A DNA stretch of 64,000 nucleotides. It comes from Moringa oleifera. Its lineage: Eukaryota > Streptophyta > Magnoliopsida > Brassicales > Moringaceae. The translations under genes and the position numbers were made by a program. The DNA is taken from NCBI GenBank assembly GCA_021397835.1, contig JAJFZO010000394.1:124001-188000 (forward strand), read 5' to 3'. Positions 35,974 to 47,342 of the stretch are shown here, in pieces. Under the pieces are notes generated by a model. The model did no database searches. It had not been told where the DNA came from and worked only from the letters and a program-made list of their open reading frames with translations. Position 1 is the first letter of the stretch. Each line of letters begins with the position of its first letter.

Positions 35974-36742
35974 TGTCATAAGGTTGAGGTCTACAATCAA
36001 CTTCTCACCAAGTGATGGCATGAGTGACACCTAACTCATTAGCCAATTCTTTCTGCATGCATACAATATTGAGTATGCTTAAAAGAAAAACCTACACTTG
36101 TATATGAGAGAGAGTAAGAGCGAGACCTACGAACAATTACAAGAACCAATTCGAACCTTGTCATTCTTAAAAAAAGAAATTCCAACCTAAATGCGATAGG
36201 ATATCACACTGTCATTCATGACTTTGCTTATAAAATAAATAAGCTATAAAACTTAACACCCCCAACCGTCCTAGGGTAATGTGGCTCTACCACTACAAAG
36301 CTAGCCATGCATGTAGCCTTGGCTTCAGCTTTTTGTGATAAGTGTCCCATTCTTTGTAACTGCCAACAGCTGGTGGCAATTGCTAACAGCTATTAACTAC
36401 ATGGGCTAAGCCATCTAAGTGTGCACCATATGCTTCACGCTCGCACACGCCCAACTTAATGCTAACGAGAGCCAATGTTTGTTGCTTACGGGTGTTTTGT
36501 TGGCCCGTTTGCTATGTGCCTCACATATATGTCCAATCTCCTTGAGGCATCTCCTATGACCCACGTGTCATGGACTCGTAAAACACCCCTTAGAGAGTTA
36601 GCAACACCATTGAGCAGCATTAGTCATGTGCCAGCACTCCTTCAGGATGCAACCCATGGCACCACTTAGCTTAGGGCCCTTATGAGCTTCTATGCCACGC
36701 CTTCATCATGCCACCATGCCACCCATAAGTAAGGGCCTTATA
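35974..36742 (-). repeat. 5' LTR of gypsy copy 2
   Basis: Right-hand LTR, about 769 bp, bounded by 'tgtcataagg' (35974) and 'gggccttata' (ending 36742; the final ACA has become ATA). It aligns with the 3' LTR throughout, for example at 'aacctaaatgcgatagga' and 'gccaccatgccacccata'. The 18S gene resumes immediately after it. Confidence 0.88.
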
Positions 36743-37089
36743 TTAGATAACTATCCTACCATCGAGAGTTAATTAGGTAGAAATATGAATGATATATTGA
36801 CATCATGATGGCTTTTTGATCTGGCGAGTTATCATGAATCATTAGAGCAACATCTAAAGCACCCTTCAACCTTTGATTTAATAAATGCATCCCTTCCAGA
36901 AGTCAGGTTTTGGTGCACGTGTTAGCTGTGGAATTACTATAGGTTATCCGAGTAGTAAGTACCATCAAACAAACTATAATTGATTTAATGAGCCATCCAC
37001 AATTTCATAATATGAATTAGTGCATACTTACACATGCATGACTTAATGTTTGGGACAAGCATATGAATATTAACAAGATCAACCAGGTA
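36743..37089 (-). pseudogene. 18S rRNA pseudogene, 5' part (unit D)
   Basis: The 5' ~350 nt of 18S beyond the gypsy insertion, running to the mature 5' terminus ('gatcaaccaggta' ending at 37089). Landmarks are 'aactatcctaccatcgag' (36747), 'gagttatcatgaatcatt' (~36826), 'aataaatgcatcccttccag' (~36881), 'ccatcaaacaaactataatt' (~36962) and 'acttacacatgcatgactta' (~37026). Together with 30468-30699 it reconstitutes a contiguous 18S stretch around the insertion. Non-functional. Confidence 0.93.
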
Positions 37090-38540
37090 ACATCCTTCAA
37101 GACACCATGCCAACAAAGACTAGAGCATGTCCCAAGGCTCGCTAAGGCCAAAGCTATTATTGAGCATAGGACAAATGCTTTTGCTTGGACAGGTAGAGAC
37201 CACAACCACTGCTATTGCAATAAGTTTTGCATTTGAGGGAGCGATCAAACACCCATGCACCAAAGCAATTGCATGCCAAAGCGAGCTATGATTGGAACAT
37301 GAAGCCCAAACAAGGTTTCCAGCTAAGCACATGAAGGATACGGTGTAAAGATAACATACTTGAATCAATGAATTATGTTTGTGAAGAAACATGACACAGG
37401 GTCCCAATGTAACCCATGAATGCCAACAAAGGGCTCAGGGTCAACCTAACGCAATGTGCTAGCTAACAGTTCGATATAGGAGCACAGAGCCTGCCAACAT
37501 GCACGATAAAATCACCACTCACTCGTCGCATGTATAAATGGTAGTAACAGCACCAAAGGAGCTACAAGTCGATGAGCAAAGGTCCCATCAATCATGTAAG
37601 CCGTCGCGTGTTGCCACACCTAAGCTGCTAATTGTGAAAAGTTTTGATAGCGAGGGATGAGTTTTTGATAGTAAGGATCATTAATGAGCCCTTGGTAGGA
37701 AGGCTATCATGCCATGCTCAGGTTGAGCATGTGGCTCACTTAATGCTAATGGTAGATGATCATGGCGTCAATCATAATGCGTAAATAGTCTACCTCGACA
37801 TGCTTAAGCATTAGGATTAACCTTTGCATTTGTTGCCTTGAGGGCCTACAGCAAAGCATTTTGCATGATTAAAAATCCTTAAAACGGTAAGCCTTGGTAT
37901 AACACCCATCATCATTAACTTTGCTACCCACACCACTGAGCTTCGGTAGTGAGGGATGAGTTTTAATAATAAGGGATATTAATAAGGCCTTAGTAGCTAG
38001 GGTGTCATGCCATGCCTAGGCTAAACGTATGGCCCACTTGATGCTAACAGTCAATGATCGTGTCATTGATCATGCTACATAAAGGGTCCTCTTCAACATG
38101 CTTGAATGTTAGGATCGATCCTAATATTCATTGCCTTAAAGGTCTATAGCAAAAACACTCTACATGTTCAAAAATCTCTAAGTGGGTAAGCTCAGATAGC
38201 ATTCATAATAGTTAACATATTTTACCCACACTGTTAAGCTTTGATAGCGAAGGACGAGTGTTTAATAGCAAGGGATGTCAATAAGGCCTTAGTAATAAGG
38301 ATGTCATGCCATGCCCAGGATGAGCATGTAGCTCGTTTAAAGCTAACGGCCGACGATCATGTTGTTGATCATGCTACATAAAGAGTCCATCTTGGCATGA
38401 CTGAGCATTGGGGTCAACCCCTATGTTTGCAACCTCGAAGACTTGCAGCAAAGCACTCCACATGCCCATAAATCCCCAAGCGGGTAGCCCTTCGTATAAC
38501 ATACATCAACGTTAACTTTGCTACCCATGCTGTCAAGCTT
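37090..38540 (-). other. 5' external transcribed spacer with three ~300-bp subrepeats (unit D)
   Basis: Begins at the 18S 5' end and is collinear with 14494-15655 and 51836-52680. Three direct repeats of ~299 bp start near 37651, 37950 and 38248, each with a 'gagggatgagttt'-type word followed by 'gccatgc' and 'gatcatg' words and ending near 'aactttgctaccca'. No coding function is seen. Confidence 0.65.
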
Positions 38541-38700
38541 ATCTAGCCACATTTCCACTTATTTTCCCATAGTTAACTAATTTCGCTTGCCACATTTTAT
38601 TGACCATAGTTTAGCTACTTTCGCTTGCCACATTTTATTGCCCATAATTTAGCTCATTTTGTTTGTCACATTTTGTTGCCCATAATTTTGCCTACTTTGT
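38541..38700 (-). repeat. 38-bp tandem repeat at ETS/IGS boundary
   Basis: Four degenerate tandem copies with a period of 38 bp; the core 'cgcttgccacattttattg' is at 38584 and 38622, with weaker copies before (~38545) and after (~38660). Its place between the ETS subrepeats and the IGS is where the Pol I promoter/spacer boundary is expected. No promoter consensus was recognised. Confidence 0.6.
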
Positions 38701-39470
38701 GGGCCACTGATCAGACATACCCACCATTATTGGTCATCGGACACACACCACCGACTACAAGCGTTAGGCAACAAGCTATGAATCCAATGCCATGTGCACT
38801 GGGGTTCCCATGCCTAGTGACTACCCATGTGCATGGGTAAGTGGGAGGACGCATGGCCTGTGAGCACCTACTAAGCAGGTGAGCTCCTCCCCCCAAAAGA
38901 GTCTTTGAAAAATCACTTATAGGACAAGGAAACATCATAATGGGTCTAAAAAGTTATTTATAAGGAATTTTGAGCTGAAAGCTTAAACAATATAGGGAAT
39001 AATCAGATTTGCTTACATAATAAATTTCAATATTGTCTAAGCCATCATAATGGGTTTAAAAAGTTATTTGTAATAGGGCATTATGGTCAGTACATTGGTG
39101 TAGTGTTGCCTCTAGATGGCTCGAAGTGTATGTACACTACTTGGTTCACTGTACTTAAGACACACATGGCCACCTTGAGAGTCCAGCATAACTTGGACCA
39201 TCGGCCAGCAACTAGCCCATGTAATCAACACCCATAACACATGCGATGCCTCACAGCATAACGAGGTACTGATTTGCATGGGGAGCTTATAGCTTCGCTG
39301 GCATAGGTTATGCCATAGCGTATTAGGCCTTGCACCCATGCTTCACCTTTTAGGGGCAGCCATTGCTTGCCTCCGATGCCCTTGGAACTGGAGATACTGT
39401 GCTAGTGGAATATTCAGTGGCCTCTTGATGGAGGGATGCAATGACAAGGGGCTAATTCGCATAGGGTGAC
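38701..39470 (-). repeat. IGS proximal part with a shortened AT module
   Basis: Spacer following the boundary region: a GC-richer piece, then an AT-rich module (about 38890-39085) that is shorter than elsewhere and contains a local duplication of 'catcataatgggt', then the ~190-bp linker found in other IGS copies. No gene is apparent. Confidence 0.65.
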
Positions 39471-42400
39471 CTCAGCTTGGCTGGCGTACCTTGTGCCATG
39501 GCATGCTAGGCCTTGTACTACTATTATTGTTAGGGCAACTATGGCTTGCCTCCTATACCCTTGGAACCAGGTGACTTGACGTTAATGGCATTCTTGTTTG
39601 TCACACAATTGAGGGTCGTTCTTAGCTTGGTTAGTATGCCTTTTTCTGCAGCACACTAGGCATTATGCCCATGTAATTCCTATTGAAGTAGCTTTATTTT
39701 CCTTTTATGCCCTTAGCTGAAGCAGTGTGACATTCGTGGCATGCTCGTAGGCACACAATCGAGGGACTTAGCGATAAGGGGCTGGCTTATATGATGAGCA
39801 TTTGGTTTGGCAAGTGCGGCTTATGCCGGGCTAGTTAGGCCTTGCGCCTATGCCATGCTTAGAAAGGGTAGTCATGGCTAGACTTTCGTACCCACAAACC
39901 AGGCAATGCAGTGCTCATGGTGCACTAGCTAGGCACATGATCGACGTGGGGACATAAAGTTGGCTATAATAGGGCTCTCTTGGCTTCGCTGGCGAGCCTT
40001 GCTCCATAGCACGCTAGGCCATCTGCCCATGCCATACTTGTTATATATAGTCACACCTTGCCTCCCATGCCATTGGACTTCGCAATGTAGTGCTTGTGGC
40101 ATGCTCACTAAGTACGAGACCGAGGGATGGAGCGACAAGGGGCTCGCTCATGTGGGCCATTCTTAGATTGGCTAATGCACCTTGTGCTGCAGTACGTTGA
40201 GCCTTGCAAACATTACCATGACTATAGGAGGTAGCTATGGCTTACCTCACATGCCTTAGACTAGGTATCGTAATGCTAATGGCTCACTCATTGGGGATAT
40301 GATTGAGGGACATCGCGATAAGGGGTTGGCTTACGTGGGGCGCTCATGGCTTCGCTAGCTTGCCTTATGCCACAGCACGCTGCACCTTGCAACCTCTACC
40401 ATTCCTACTGCAGGCAGCCATGGCTTACATCTCCTTCCCTTAGACCAGCCATCGCGGTGCTCATGGCTCCCACGCTAGGCACTTGATCGACGGACATAGC
40501 GATGTAGGGCTAGCTAGCATGGAGCACTCTTAGCTTTGCTGGCATGCCTTGTGTCACAACACACTGGGCCATGTGGCCATGACTCACTTGTTATGGGCAG
40601 CTAGGGCTCGTGTCGCAGCACACTAGGAGACGTGGTTCTCGTGGCTTGCTAGTTGAGCACCTGAGTGAGGGACGTAGCAAGAGGGGGCTAGCTTATAGGG
40701 GGAGTTCTTGGCTTGGCTAGCACGCCTTATGCCATTGCATGCTGGGCCTTTTATCATTGTCACACCTGCTGAGGGCAGGCTTGGCTTTATTCTCATGCTC
40801 TTAGACACAATGACACGGTGCTCACGGCTCACTCGTTAGGTGCACAATCGAGGGACGTAGCAATGTGGGGCTGGCTCGCATGGGTTGCTCTTTTGCTGTG
40901 ACATGCAGGGCCTTACACCCATGCCATGCCTGCTGGAGGCAGCCATGGCACAGATCTCATGCCATGCAAAAGGCAATGCGATGCTGGTGGCACACTCACT
41001 GGGCATACGATTGAAGGACGTAGCAATAAGGGGTTGGTTTGCTTGGGGTGCTCTTGGCTTGGTTGGGACGCCTTATGCCGCAGCATGTTGGGCCTTGTGC
41101 CCATGCCATGTCTGTTAGGGGAAGCCTTACCTTGCCTTCTATACCTTTTGACTAGGCAACACGATACTTGTACATCGCTCGTTTGGGCCCATAATTAAGC
41201 GACATAATGATGGGGGGTTGGCTCGCTTAAGGAGCTCTTGGCTTGGTTGGCGCACCTTTTGCCATTACACACTAGGCCTTGTACCCATGCCAACCTGCTG
41301 GGGATAGCTTTGGCTTACCTCCTGTGCCCTTGGACCAGGTGACATGGTGCTTGTGGCTCATTCCCTATGCATACAATTGAGGGACATAGCAATATGGGGC
41401 TAGTTCATGTAGGGCACCCTTAGCTTATCTAGCGTGCCTTATGCCGGAGCACGCTAGGCCTTCTGCCCATGCCTGGCCTATTAAGGGTAGTGTTAACTTG
41501 CCAACCATGCCCTTGAACATGGTGGGGCGATGCTCATGACTCACGTAGGGCACTCATTGGCACATAATTAAGGGACATAGTGATAAGGGGTTGGCACTCT
41601 TGGTTTGGCTGGCACTCTTTGTTGCAGCAAACTAGGCCTTTTCCCCATGCCTTTCCTACTGGGGTAGTCATGGCTTGTCTCCAATTCCCTTGGACCATAG
41701 GTGATGCGGCATTTATGGTAGGCCTTTCGGGCACACAATTGAAAGACGTAGCAACGAGGGCCTATTTCACGTGGGGTGTTCTTGGCTTGGTTGGCACGCC
41801 TTACGCAAGGGTGTGCTAGACCTTGGGCCCATGCCATGCTTGCCTGGGGCAGCTGTGGCTTGCCTCCCAAGCACTTGGACCAGGTGACGTAGACCTTGTG
41901 GCATGCTTATTGGGCCCATGATCAAGGGACATAGCGACGTGGGGTTGGTTTGCATTGGGTGCTCTTAGCTTTGCCGACGTGCCTTGTGCCGTGGCACACT
42001 AGGCCTTGTGTCCCTGCCATGCCAGCTTCAAGTAGATTTAGCTTGCGTCATGTGTCCTTAGATCGGGTGATGTGGTGCTCATGCCATGCCCATTGGGCAT
42101 ATGACCAAAGGACTTAGTGATGAAGGGCTAGCTCTTATGGGGCGCTTTTGGCTTGGCTAGTACGCCTTGTGCTGTGGCAGGCTGGGCATTACACCCTTGC
42201 TATGCCTATTAGGGGTAGCCATGGCTAGCCTTACAACCCATTAGACTAGGCGACACACTGCTTATGGCATAATCGCTGGGCATACTATCAAGGACATAGC
42301 GACAATGGATTGGCTCGCGAGGGGTTCTGTTCACTTAGTTGGCACACCTTCTGCTGTAGCTTGCTAGGCCTTATGCCCATGTTATGCCTGCTGGAAAAGC

Positions 42401-43032
42401 CTTGACTTTCCTTTAGTTCCCTTGGACCAAGCGACAAGGTGCACATGGTAAGCTCGCTAGGCACATGATCAAAAGACATATCAATGTGGCGTTAGCTCAC
42501 ATGGGGTGCTCTTGGCTTGTGTGGCGTGCCTTCTACCGTAGCACGCTGGGCCTTTTACCCATTCCTTGCCTATTGGGGGCAGCCTTAACTTGCCTTTCAT
42601 GCCTTTGGACCTAGTAAAGTGGTGCTCATGGCTCACTCACTAGACACACGATCGAAGGACGTAGCAAATCTCTATGTCACAATACGCTAGGCCTTCCACC
42701 CCTACCTTGCCTACTAGAGACAGTCATGGCTTGCCTCCTGTGCCCTTGGATTAGGCAACATGGCACTCATGGCATTCTCACTAGGCACGTGATCAAGGAA
42801 TATAGCAACGTAGGGCTAACTTGCAAGGGCCGCTCTTGCCTTAGCTGGCGCACTTTATGCCATGACATGCTAGGCCTTGTGCCCATGCCATACCTTCTGG
42901 TGGCAGCCATGGCTTGCCTCCCATGCCCTTAGACCAAGCGATGCAGTCCTCATGTCCTGCTCATTGGGCACATAGTTGAGGGATGTAGCGATGAGAGGCT
43001 GACTCATGTTTGGCACTATTGGCTTAGCTGGC
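39471..43032 (-). repeat. Long array of ~180-bp IGS monomers (unit E)
   Basis: The longest uninterrupted monomer array in the window: about 20 tandem copies. A 'cttggcttggctgg'-type landmark recurs near 39476, 39988, 40350, 40708, 41051, 41235, 41417, 41780, 42147, 42510 and 43015 (intermediate copies are more diverged), with unit length mostly 178-185 bp and two shortened units. Monomers include 'gggcacac...gatcgagggac' and 'gccatggcttgcctcc' blocks. The array abuts a 25S 3' end at ~43033, with the usual 3' flank missing. Open frames of 60-100 codons on either strand reflect repeat composition. Confidence 0.78.
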
Positions 43033-43211
43033 ATGCCTTGTGTCGAGTTCAAACCTCGTGGCATCGATGTTCTAAAACAAAGGAACAATTTTTGTTGGGA
43101 TGGAGGGGGGAAAGGGATGAATTAGAGTGGCAAATGACTAAATCCCAATGGATTGTAGTAGCAAGGCCATCCTACCACTTACTATACCTTACTGCATATT
43201 TAAGTTATCTA
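43033..43211 (-). pseudogene. 25S rRNA 3'-end fragment (unit E), cut by CACTA element
   Basis: Plus-strand landmarks 'aaacaaaggaacaattttt' (~43074), 'gatgaattagagtggcaaa' (~43118), 'agtagcaaggccatcctacc' (~43158) and 'gcatatttaagttatct' (~43194) match the 25S 3' terminal region seen at 12030, 17670 and 54500. It is interrupted at 43212 by a CACTA end; the 25S remainder is not found on the other side of the two CACTA elements. Confidence 0.82.
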
Positions 43212-43395
43212 CCACTACTACAAATAAAAGCTTTAATGACAGTTAAAAATAGCTTTTGATGGCAATTGCAGAACTATCATATTTGTTCATGTCATTAAAC
43301 AATGGAGGTTTTAATGATAATTATTAAAAACTGTTATTAAAGGCCTCCACTTTTAATGACAGTTCTGATAGAACTATTGTTAAAAAGGAAGCTTT

Positions 43396-43428
43396 TTAAT
43401 GACAGTTCTATCAGAACTGTCATTAAAC
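43396..43428. repeat. Perfect palindrome in CACTA I subterminal region
   Basis: Arms tttaatgacagttct (43396-43410) and agaactgtcattaaa (43414-43428) with a 3-base spacer are perfectly complementary. Related half-sites lie near 43233 and 43355. Subterminal repeated motifs are binding sites for the element's own TnpA-type protein in En/Spm; that role here is inference. Confidence 0.7.
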
Positions 43429-43784
43429 GTATATATTTTTTTTATTAATTTTAAAAATAAATACAAAATTTTTATATTCAAATTATCCAAAACCTACATA
43501 TATAAATTTCTTCATCTCTTACATATCAACCATATACATCAATACAATTGTTCACAATATGCAACCAAAATTTTTTTCATTAAAATTAAATTATAATATA
43601 GAAATATGACTCTTCAATTAAACTTAGTCAACACATATGTGTACAATTATCAAATACACTAATCACAGTTCTTTTTATTTACTTCAATGAAATAACTATC
43701 ATATTTTTTTTCCTTCAACATAATTACACCAACACTTCAATATCAACACTTTAACACTTCAATACCAACACTGCAATGAAAAAA

Positions 43785-44510
43785 TTAACTTTTTCCTATT
43801 ATACACTTCAACATCATTCTCACTAAAACCGTAATTACTTCTTTCATATTTGGAAAGACTTTAACATAATCCATTCCAAAAAAGTAATTATCTGAACAGG
43901 TATGGATCTTTTGATACTTCATGCCTAATACATTTAATATTTTATTGGCATCGTACATGGATGTAGGTATTTCATTATTATCAGGCAACATTTCAGCAAT
44001 CAAATTTAAAAGATCACTAAAGCTTTGATTAGACAAACCATATTTTGCTCTCAAATTATACAATTTAACTAGAATAGATCATTTAGTGAACTTCACTGAT
44101 CTAGGTATAGAGGTTTCTCAGCATCACAAAGCAATCTGTCAAAGTGGTTAGGAATACTATCATACTCTGCAAATGCCTCTTGTACCATTTCTACAGTGTT
44201 ATCAACTTCTTCGATGTGTTCTACCTCCCTAACAACCTTAGCATTTCTACTAGTAGAAGACCCAACAATACTAGTTTCTCTGTGCCATATCTAGTTTTAA
44301 TAGTTGCTATCAACTCCATAAACATATAAATGATTACGTATCTCACGTGGAGTATGACACTTCATATTACCACATTTAATACATAGACATTGAGCTAATT
44401 CAGGGTTGTCACTATTCTGAGTAATATAATTAAAAAAGTTATTTATCCCTACTTCATATGGCTTTAATCTTCTATCACTAAACATTCAAGTTTTATCCAT
44501 TTTGAAATTT
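43785..44510 (-). pseudogene. CACTA I transposase N-terminal remnants
   Basis: Two minus-strand coding pieces. The first (44297-44485) begins 'MFSDRRLKPYEVGINNF' and has 'CLCIKCGNMKCHT', resembling the cysteine-rich transposase-associated domain (PF13963 type) at the start of TNP2 proteins. The second (43785-44063), 'YGLSNQSFSDLLNLIAEMLP' with 'KILNVLGMKYQKIHTC', matches the next TNP2 block, usually 'GWSNxSFxxLLxLL...P'. The catalytic region (Transposase_21) is absent. This orients the element as minus strand. It cannot encode a transposase. Confidence 0.7.
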
Positions 44511-46246
44511 AAATAATATTTAATTATTTACTTTTCAAGAATCTAATATATTAAGTAAAATTTAAATAAATGATTAATAACTATTTAATTAATTAATATA
44601 AAAAGTTAATATTTACTTAACATCTAATTTATTATTATAAAAGCATCTAATTAGCTAGCTAGTAAATTAATTAAAATTTCAATAACATTTAGTTATTTAC
44701 TTTATAAGCATTAAATTTATTAATTAAAATTTAAATAAATAATTAATAACTATTTAGTTAATTAAAACATAGTCAATATTAAATTAACATCTAATTAATT
44801 ACCATATAAGCACTTAATTAGCTAGAAACCTAATTAAAAATAAAATAATATTTAATTTTTTATTTCACAATTTAGCTAAATAAATGATTACTTACTAATT
44901 AGTTAATTAATACATAGTAAATCAATTATCATCTAATTAATTTTCACACAAGCATCTAACTAGCTAGTAGCTTGATTAAAATTTAAATAAAATTTAACAT
45001 AAGCATATACTTATTTATTTATTTATTTAAAATTTAATTACTTATATTAATTTATGATAACTACAAAATCAATATAATTAAATTTGAAAAAATATACCCA
45101 TTAATCTTACCTAAAAAAATTAATTTGAATATAAATTCATCTACCCCTAATATATAATTAATTTATCAAAACATAAATTCATCTAATTAACACCTAATTA
45201 ATTTATCAACTATTCTAAAAGTCTTATTAATTATCAAATAATAAATTCATCAATGTATACTCATTTATACCAAATATATTCATCCAAATATACTTAAGAA
45301 AAAACTTAAATTTCATTAATAAAAATTTATCAAACACACTTGATAAAGAACTTCTCAAAATAATATACATTTTTAATATATTTTTTAAACCAAAATTAAC
45401 CATATTGAATCAAAATTGGGAAACTTAAATTTCATAAAAAAAATTCAAATCTATACTAAAATACTTACATATGTTTGAATGACAAAGATGAACGAATGGA
45501 AAGAGACAAATGAGAGAGAAGGGAGTAAGGAGAAAGCAAACAAAAGATGGTCAGAGAGAGGCAGTGCGGTTACCAATAGGTGGCATAGCTACCTCTAGAC
45601 GAAGACCAAAGAGAAGAAGGCCGAAAAACTAGTAGTGATGTTACCATGCCAGCAGCTGGTCTAGTTGCTTCTAAATAAAAATCACAGAGGAAAGGGCCAG
45701 GGAGAAGTAGTACAACTGCCAGCAGCTGGCCTAGCTGCTTCTAGACAAGGAGTAAAGAGGAGAATGGCCGAAGAGAGACAGTGCAGCTGCCAACAACTGG
45801 TCTATTTCCTTCTGAATAGAGAGCAAAAAGGAGAAGGACGAAGGAGAGAGTAAAATTATGCGCGAGACTACTGGCGGGCTCTAGAGACAAATTAAGGATC
45901 CTATGTTGAAGTAAGGTTGGACAACCTTTAGTGCTAGTTCTGACAAAACTAGCATTGAAGGCCACAACCTTTCAAGGGTGACCTGTAAAAGAGCTTACTT
46001 TGTGTAGTATGCTAGAAATTAGTGGGTACTAAGCCATGGTGCTTATATCAATTTATTTATGGAAACAAATCTTGATTTTTAAGACTATCCTTACCATATA
46101 ACAAAGGAACAATGATGTTGCAGTAATGGTGATATCACACTTTATAAGGGTTGCGATGGTGAGTCATTCATGATTGCAACAAGCTTGAAAAGAAGAACAA
46201 GAAAGACAGTACATGAAAAAGTTGAAAGATAGGGATCGAGAGGGAA

Positions 46247-47342
46247 ATGGACTCCTGGATTCGGCTTCTTATTCTTGTAGCTCTCTTATTTCTACTTGTT
46301 TCTGTTAAATGCAGAGTTTGTCATTACAAATTCAATGTAAATAATGCAGCTTAATTATTCAGAGACTTTATTAAACCAAAATGATCATGGTTGGTGATGT
46401 CTCTGGGCATACAGTATCTGGTAATGTAGTTTATAAATAGATACCTATGCAATTCTTAATGGAATAACTTATGATGATGTAAGTAATTTACACGTGATGA
46501 TGAAGAACACGACCAGGCTGTGCTCATGTAAGCCTATTGTGACTGTCGATGGATAGTTTCTAGGGCCAACTCTCTATGCAAGGGAAAATAATACAATGCT
46601 CATAAAGGTCATCAACCATGTCAAATAAATGTGTCTATCTACTGGTAAGTTGCTATTGACTTACTATTAATTTATAATATCACAAACATCTGCAAAAATG
46701 TTAATTTTTATTTGCTGGATCGATCTCCTGGTTATGCATGCAAGCATGGCATAAGGCAGCTGAGAATTGGCTGGGTAGATGGACCCACCTATATAATGCA
46801 GTGTCCGATTTAGCCAGGGCAGATGTATGTGTACAACTTCACCATCATAGGCCAATGGGGGACTCTTCTTTGGCATGCACATACTCTCTAGCCGAGGGCA
46901 ACTGTTCATGATGCCATTGTTATCTTGCCTAAGCGTGGAGTGCCATATCCATTTCTGACTCCACACAAGGAATTTGTTGTTGTATTAGCTGAATGGTGGA
47001 AATCAAACACTAAAGCTGCCATCAATGAAGTTCTCTAGTTTGGATTAACACCTAATATCTCAAACACTCATACCATTAATGGTAATCTAGGCCCAGTATC
47101 AAACTATTCTTCACTAGGTATGTTTAATGTTTCATAGCTTCATTTTCAAAGTTCACTTATTTATAATTTAAAACTTCTTTGATTAATTAGGGATCCCTTT
47201 TATTTATAAAAGACTTCAGATTGCCTATTGAGAGTGGCAAGACTTACATGCTCCGCATAATCAATGTTGCAGTCAATGAAGAACTTTTCTTCAAGATCGC
47301 TGGCCACAAGCTCAAGGTCATGGAAGTTGATCATGGCTTTTC
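46247..47342 (+). pseudogene. Laccase gene fragment (captured, with introns)
   Basis: Laccases are secreted multicopper oxidases that oxidise phenolics and take part in lignin formation. This copy starts at ATG 46247 with a signal-peptide-like 'MDSWIRLLILVALLFLLVSV'. Exon 1 is 46247-46336, exon 2 ~46494-46644 ('NTTRLCSCKPIVTVDG', 'GPTLYAREN'), exon 3 ~46745-47117 ('[17 protein letters not shown]', 'GTLLWHAHTL' with the copper-ligand HxH, '[11 protein letters not shown]'), and exon 4 from 47191 ('[20 protein letters not shown]', 'FFKIAGHKL'). Introns retain gt donors; the first acceptor is mutated (cac). It covers about the first 250 of ~570 residues and then joins NPF sequence. In-frame stops (Q to TAG in 'VDG*F' and 'CPI*PGQ') and a frameshift after exon 2 disable it. 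Retained introns exclude a retrocopy. Confidence 0.9.

Larger units (their letters stand above)
30700..36742 (-). mobile_element. Ty3/gypsy chromovirus with both LTRs, copy 2, inserted in 18S
   Basis: A minus-strand LTR retrotransposon of about 6.04 kb. The 3' LTR is 30700-31449 and the 5' LTR 35974-36742. Next to the 5' LTR is a primer-binding site complementary to initiator tRNA-Met (35959-35970; 10 of 12 bases match the usual plant PBS). A likely polypurine tract adjoins the 3' LTR at about 31450-31460. The flanking 5-mers are gtagg (30695-30699) and ttaga (36743-36747); the 51491 empty site reads atagg, so these are a decayed 5-bp target duplication. The 18S reading continues on both sides. 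Internal coding is about 4.5 kb and fully decayed. LTRs differ visibly from each other, indicating an old insertion. Confidence 0.92.
43212..46011 (-). mobile_element. CACTA (En/Spm) element I, internally deleted
   Basis: The left end reads 'cactactacaaataaaagc' from 43213. The right end, reverse-complemented from 46011, reads 'catactacacaaagtaagc'; these match as imperfect terminal inverted repeats. 'cta' occurs on both sides (43209-43211 and 46012-46014), a possible 3-bp target duplication if one extra C is allowed. Subterminal regions carry repeated 'aatgacagttct' motifs, including a 15-bp-arm palindrome (43396-43428), and 'gctagttctgacaaaactagc' on the right. Coding remnants are on the minus strand. 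At 2.8 kb it is far shorter than autonomous elements. The interior (44520-45480) is very AT-rich, non-coding DNA. Confidence 0.75.

Noticed and set aside
37640..38700. CRISPR-like or regularly spaced repeat array
   Set aside because: The repeats are contiguous tandem units (~300 bp and 38 bp) without unique spacers, in plant rDNA spacer.
39471..43032. Centromeric satellite
   Set aside because: The ~180-bp period is centromere-like, but the monomers are consistently placed between the ETS of 18S and the 3' end of 25S, so they are rDNA spacer repeats. A secondary centromeric role cannot be judged from this window.
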